From the NCBI GenBank assembly GCA_019752775.1, contig JAIELU010000234.1, positions 1-7,610 of the forward strand: a stretch of 7,610 bases of DNA, given 5' to 3'. This document shows, in pieces, positions 3,882 to 7,610 of the stretch. Both the position numbers and the translations under genes were made by a program. Under the pieces are notes generated by a model. That model did not search any database. It was given only the letters and a program-made list of their open reading frames with translations, and was not told where the DNA came from. Within the stretch, counting starts at the first letter, position 1. Each line of letters starts with the position of its first letter. Source of the stretch: Campylobacterales bacterium (GTDB lineage: Bacteria; Campylobacterota; Campylobacteria; Campylobacterales; Arcobacteraceae).

Positions 3882-6800
3882 TTAGTCTTGAATTTTACCT
3901 TTTTCATACCATTTTCTAAGCCATGCATCAAGAGGATACATGAATTTATAAATAGCAGGAACAACTAATAATGTTAGAATTGTTGAACTAATAAGTCCTC
4001 CAATAATTGCCAATGCCATTGGTGCATTACTTTCATGTCCTGCTCCACTTCCAAAAGCTAGAGGAATCATTGCTCCTATCATGGCAAAAGTTGTCATTAA
4101 AATAGGACGCAATCTTTTTTCTCCTGCTTCTAAAAGTGCATCATCAATACTTTTTCCATCTTTTATCGCTCGATTTGCAAAATCTACAACTAAAATTGCA
4201 TTTTTCCCAACCATTCCAAGAAGTAAGATAATACCAATCATTACAAATAAACTGAAAGAATTTCCAGTTAAATATAAAGCTACCATAACTCCTGTAAAAG
4301 ATAGAGGCATTGAAATCATAATAATAAAAGGTTGAATTATCGATTCATACAATGCAGCTAAAATAAGATAAATCAAAATAACAGCTAACATAACTGCTGC
4401 ACCAAAAGCTTTACTTGTATCTTGCATATTTTCAACATCACCTGTAAATCTATAATTATATCCTTTAGGTAAAATCTCACCCATTTTTGAGTTGATAACT
4501 TCAACAATTTTATCAAGAGAGGTATTAAAAATATTTGCAGTTACAAGTACTTTCCTTTCCCTATCAAATCTGTTTATTGAAGCATTTCCAAAACTCTCTT
4601 TTATTTCAAGTAATCCCTCAAGGGCAATAAATTGACCATTTGAATTACGAACTTGTAATTTTTTCAAATCATCCAAAGAACTTCTAAAATTATCTTTTAG
4701 ACGAACTGTAATATCAAATTGTCTTCCGTTATCTTCATAATATGAAACCGCACTATCACTTGAATATGCTGTTCCTAAAATTGAAGCAATTTGTTCAACA
4801 CTAACTCCCACTCTTTGGGCATTTTCTCTTAAGATTCCAATTTTAATTTCTGGTTTTCCATTTTCAAAATCTCTATCTACATCCACAATACCAGGAGTTT
4901 CTTTGAGTATAGTCATTAATTTTGTAGACGCAATATCAAGTTCTTCAAGTTTATCACCTGTAATTACTACTTGAACAGGAGCAGTTGTACTTCCTGTATT
5001 AAAATCATCCACTTTTTCTACTGAGATTGTCATATCTTTTATTGAAGAGAGTTTATCTCTGTAATATTGAATAATTGTTTCTTGTGTTTGTTTTCTTTCA
5101 CCCAATGCTTTTAGTTTTACATAAATTCTTCCTTTATGTAACTCATTTGCAGAGTTATAACCAATTGATGAAATAGAATATAAAATATCTTTATCTTCTT
5201 TTAACATATCATCTAATGGTGTAATAATATTTTTCATTGCTTCTAAATTAATTCCAACCGGTGCTTTAATAGTAATTTGAAACTCTGCATTGTCTTGCAT
5301 TGGTAAAAATGACATACCAACTTTTAAAGTAGTTGAAGCAACTAAAAGAGCGATTGTAAAGATAATAGTTAAAGTTTTGTAACGAATTAAAGGTTTAAGT
5401 ATCCAAACATAAGCTTTATCAATTGCTTTTAAAATAGGTTCTGTGGCATGATAAAAACGGTTTTCTTTTGCAGTTAAAACTCGTGCAGCAATACTTGGAA
5501 TAAACATAATTGCAACAAAATATGAAATCACAATACCTGACGCAACTGTCATGGCAAATGAGTTAAAAAACATTCCAACAATTCCATCCATAAATGCAAC
5601 AGGTATGAAAACTGCCAATAAAACAGAAGAGATTGCTAAAATAGAAAATGCAACTTCTTTTACACCTTCAAAGGAAGCCTTAAATGGCTCCATTCCTTCT
5701 TCCATTTTTTTTGTAATATTTTCTATAACAACAATTGCATCATCAATAAAAATTCCAATTGCAAGAGTAAGACCAATAAGTGTTAAACGATTTAAGTCAT
5801 ATCCTAAGGCATCAATAATTGCAAAAGTTCCAATAACAGAAGTTGGAATTGCTAAGGCTGATACAATAGTTGCAGTTACATTTCGTAAAAAAAGAAAAAC
5901 AATAAGAACAGCTAAAAATGCACCAAAAATAAGGTCAAATCGTACATTGTTGATATTTACCATAATTTTTTCAGATTGATCTTGTAATATTTTAATTTCT
6001 GTTTTTTCACCAGCTAGTATTTGAAGTTTTGGAAGTACTTTTTTAACTCCTTCAATAATATTTAAAACATTTTCACCTGCTATTTTTTTTACTTCTAAAG
6101 TTACACCTTGTTGTTTATTAAAAGAAGAAAAACTTTTTGCATCACTTAATCCATCTTGAATTGTTGCTATATCTTTTAATCTCACCCCTGGTTTTACTAA
6201 TAAATCACCAACTTCTTTAATATTTTGAGCATCACCTTGAGCTTTGATAATTATTTCTTGGGTTTGATTAACAAGTTTTCCAACACCTTGTTTTATGTTT
6301 TGTTTCTGAATAATACTACTCACATCAGCAGAAGTAAGATTATATTTATTAAGTAAAAAAGGGTCTATAAAAATACGAATTTCTCTATCTTGGTATCCTA
6401 AAATATTAACTTCACCAACACCTTTGATTCTTTGCAGTTGAGGTTTAAGTTTTTCGTCTGCTAGTCTCATTAAAGCAGTTGTATCTTCACCACTTGAAGC
6501 AATAAAAAGACTAATAACAGCTCCTGTTGCACCTAGTTTTTTTACTATTGGTTTATCAACTTCTGTTGGAAGATTTATTGCACCAATTTTATCTCTTACA
6601 TCATTTGTTGCTTCATCTAAATCTTTTGTAAGTTTAAATTGAACAGTTACAACACTAAAACCTTCATAACTTGTTGACATAAGTTTATCAATTCCATCAA
6701 CTCCTGAAACAGCTTCTTCAATTTTATCTGTAACTTTTGTTTCAACAGTAGATGGATCAGCACCTTTATATGTGGTTTGTACTGTAACAACAGGAAAATC

Positions 6801-6914
6801 AACATTTGGAAAAAGATTAATGGGCATAGTGTTATATGACATCAATCCAAAAACAATAAATGTTAAAACACCCATCAAAGTTGTGATTGGGCGATTAATA
6901 GCTAATTTATACAT
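3882..6914 (-). CDS. RND efflux transporter permease (AcrB/HefC-like, HAE1-type)
   Basis: The 1010-residue protein is complete and close to the usual ~1030-1050 for AcrB-type pumps. Layout: TM1 about 11-28; first porter/docking loop about 35-325; TM2-TM6 between 326 and 478; TM7 about 511-531; second large periplasmic loop about 535-835; TM8-TM12 between 838 and 990. The proton-relay residues are present: Asp391-Asp392 in TM4 (GIFIDDAIVVIEN), matching AcrB D407/D408, and Lys904 in TM10 (GMVGKNAILVVDF), matching K940. Thr941/942 lie in RPILMTT of TM11. The internal duplication and the start MYKLAINRPITTLM fit the drug/solute-exporting HAE1 branch, not the heavy-metal branch. It resembles Helicobacter HefC from memory. 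It should sit in the inner membrane and export hydrophobic or amphiphilic compounds with the adaptor encoded 3 nt upstream and an outer-membrane channel not seen here. Specific substrates cannot be read from sequence. Confidence 0.95.
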   Translation of the reverse strand: MYKLAINRPITTLMGVLTFIVFGLMSYNTMPINLFPNVDFPVVTVQTTYKGADPSTVETKVTDKIEEAVSGVDGIDKLMSTSYEGFSVVTVQFKLTKDLDEATNDVRDKIGAINLPTEVDKPIVKKLGATGAVISLFIASSGEDTTALMRLADEKLKPQLQRIKGVGEVNILGYQDREIRIFIDPFLLNKYNLTSADVSSIIQKQNIKQGVGKLVNQTQEIIIKAQGDAQNIKEVGDLLVKPGVRLKDIATIQDGLSDAKSFSSFNKQQGVTLEVKKIAGENVLNIIEGVKKVLPKLQILAGEKTEIKILQDQSEKIMVNINNVRFDLIFGAFLAVLIVFLFLRNVTATIVSALAIPTSVIGTFAIIDALGYDLNRLTLIGLTLAIGIFIDDAIVVIENITKKMEEGMEPFKASFEGVKEVAFSILAISSVLLAVFIPVAFMDGIVGMFFNSFAMTVASGIVISYFVAIMFIPSIAARVLTAKENRFYHATEPILKAIDKAYVWILKPLIRYKTLTIIFTIALLVASTTLKVGMSFLPMQDNAEFQITIKAPVGINLEAMKNIITPLDDMLKEDKDILYSISSIGYNSANELHKGRIYVKLKALGERKQTQETIIQYYRDKLSSIKDMTISVEKVDDFNTGSTTAPVQVVITGDKLEELDIASTKLMTILKETPGIVDVDRDFENGKPEIKIGILRENAQRVGVSVEQIASILGTAYSSDSAVSYYEDNGRQFDITVRLKDNFRSSLDDLKKLQVRNSNGQFIALEGLLEIKESFGNASINRFDRERKVLVTANIFNTSLDKIVEVINSKMGEILPKGYNYRFTGDVENMQDTSKAFGAAVMLAVILIYLILAALYESIIQPFIIMISMPLSFTGVMVALYLTGNSFSLFVMIGIILLLGMVGKNAILVVDFANRAIKDGKSIDDALLEAGEKRLRPILMTTFAMIGAMIPLAFGSGAGHESNAPMALAIIGGLISSTILTLLVVPAIYKFMYPLDAWLRKWYEKGKIQD

Positions 6915-6917
6915 AAT

Positions 6918-7610
6918 TTACTCAGCTTTAATTGTGCCATTACCAAAAAGGCCTGGCATTAAATCTTTTGTTTTAACTTCTGCTTGCATTTCTCTAGTTT
7001 CATTTAAAATTGTTGGATAAATTTTTGAGATTTTACCTTCATAAATTTTATCACTACCATCAACTTTATAAGTAAAAAGTTGACCAACTTTGAGTTTTTG
7101 CCAATATTTTTCATCAAACTTTAAAACAAGTTTTACATCATCTAAAGCAATAACATCAATAAGTTTTGTTTGAGAAGCTAATACAATTGAACCTAAATCT
7201 ATATTTTTCTTACTAACAACTAAATCATAAGGCGCTCTTAGTTCAGTTTTTCGTAATGTAATCTCTTTATTTTGAGCATTTAATTGAGTAATATCTCTAT
7301 CATAAAGATAATTTTCCATTTTCTCTTTATCTATAACATCTGATATTTTTGCATATCTTTCATAGATTTTAGCCGAGTGTTCAGCATTTTTTCTAGCAGT
7401 TTCATATTCAACTTTTTCTTGAGAATTATTCAAAGAAAGCAGTAAATCACCTTTTTTAACTTTATCTCCAACATTTACATTTAATGTTGAAATAATACCT
7501 AATACAGAAAGACCAAGTTCTGATTTTTTTTCACTAACTACATCAAATGTTGCATAAATTTCTTCTGCAAATAAGGCTTGAAATATAAATAGTGTAAGTA
7601 TAAGAATTTT
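6918..7610 (-). CDS. RND periplasmic adaptor (membrane fusion protein), 5'-partial
   Basis: The frame is open to the window edge, giving 230 residues; an in-frame TTG at 7433 is an internal Leu codon (residue 60), not the start. The fragment begins KILILTLFIFQALFA-EE, a secretion signal missing only its first residue or few. Next comes half of a lipoyl/barrel-sandwich domain (GDKVKKGDLLLSLNN, 48-62), a short alpha-helical hairpin (about 63-122), the second lipoyl half LRAPYDLVVSKKNIDLGS, and a beta-barrel domain ending in LMPGLFGNGTIKAE. The adaptor links the inner-membrane pump to an outer-membrane TolC-like channel. It is short compared with AcrA or CmeA (about 370-400) but similar to the ~240-residue Helicobacter HefB as I recall it, with a shorter hairpin and little or no membrane-proximal domain. 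Stop TAA is 3 nt before the permease ATG, indicating one transcript and coupled translation. The promoter lies outside the window. Confidence 0.9.
   Translation of the reverse strand, partial: KILILTLFIFQALFAEEIYATFDVVSEKKSELGLSVLGIISTLNVNVGDKVKKGDLLLSLNNSQEKVEYETARKNAEHSAKIYERYAKISDVIDKEKMENYLYDRDITQLNAQNKEITLRKTELRAPYDLVVSKKNIDLGSIVLASQTKLIDVIALDDVKLVLKFDEKYWQKLKVGQLFTYKVDGSDKIYEGKISKIYPTILNETREMQAEVKTKDLMPGLFGNGTIKAE

Noticed and set aside
4081..4335. Plus-strand open frame inside the RND gene
   Set aside because: Antisense shadow of the clearly coding permease (TM10-TM11 region).
5551..5979. Plus-strand open frame inside the RND gene
   Set aside because: Antisense shadow of the TM2-TM6 region; no independent support.
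6772..7020. Plus-strand open frame across the adaptor/permease boundary
   Set aside because: Antisense to both real genes; no recognisable protein.
7433..7433. TTG at 7433 as the adaptor start
   Set aside because: The frame upstream is open to the window end and encodes a signal peptide plus half of the lipoyl domain, so the real start lies just outside.

Overview
Most of this window (from about base 231 to the end) is low-GC DNA from a Campylobacterota bacterium. The RpoC protein reads like an Arcobacter/Aliarcobacter relative. This placement rests on remembered protein similarity, the low GC, and the RND/adaptor pair, which resembles Helicobacter HefC/HefB; no search was run.

The first ~230 bases are different. 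They encode a piece of the largest subunit of a eukaryotic RNA polymerase III (RPC1): exon 1-118, a 59-nt GT...AG intron at 119-177 with a CTAAC branch-like motif and a TTTTCAG acceptor, and exon 178-230. The short intron and TTTTCAG acceptor suggest a nematode or similar small invertebrate. In the universally conserved motif QSIGEPGTQ (204-230) the reading frame passes without a break into bacterial rpoC. The likeliest explanation is a chimeric assembly or amplicon joined at a motif shared by homologous host and bacterial genes. A real gene fusion is much less likely.

Layout: (1) 1-230, RPC1 fragment; (2) 231-1997, C-terminal ~40% of rpoC, then a hairpin; (3) 2037-2423, small membrane protein; (4) 2486-2770, YciI-family protein with its own promoter and terminator; (5) 3708-2827 on the minus strand, a two-gene cassette of a small ParA-type ATPase and a ribbon-helix-helix-like partner, preceded by ~100 bp of about 8% GC DNA carrying short repeats (candidate operator/centromere); (6) 7610-3882 on the minus strand, a tightly coupled periplasmic adaptor and RND efflux pump, with the adaptor running off the window edge.

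The plus-strand genes and the two minus-strand units converge on the terminator near 2800. The adaptor and RND permease should work as one tripartite efflux complex with an outer-membrane TolC-like channel that is not in the window. The ParA and RHH proteins probably form a partition-like pair. There is no RNA gene, CRISPR array or insertion sequence that I can support. The only gene-free stretch approaching 200 bases is 3709-3881, described below.
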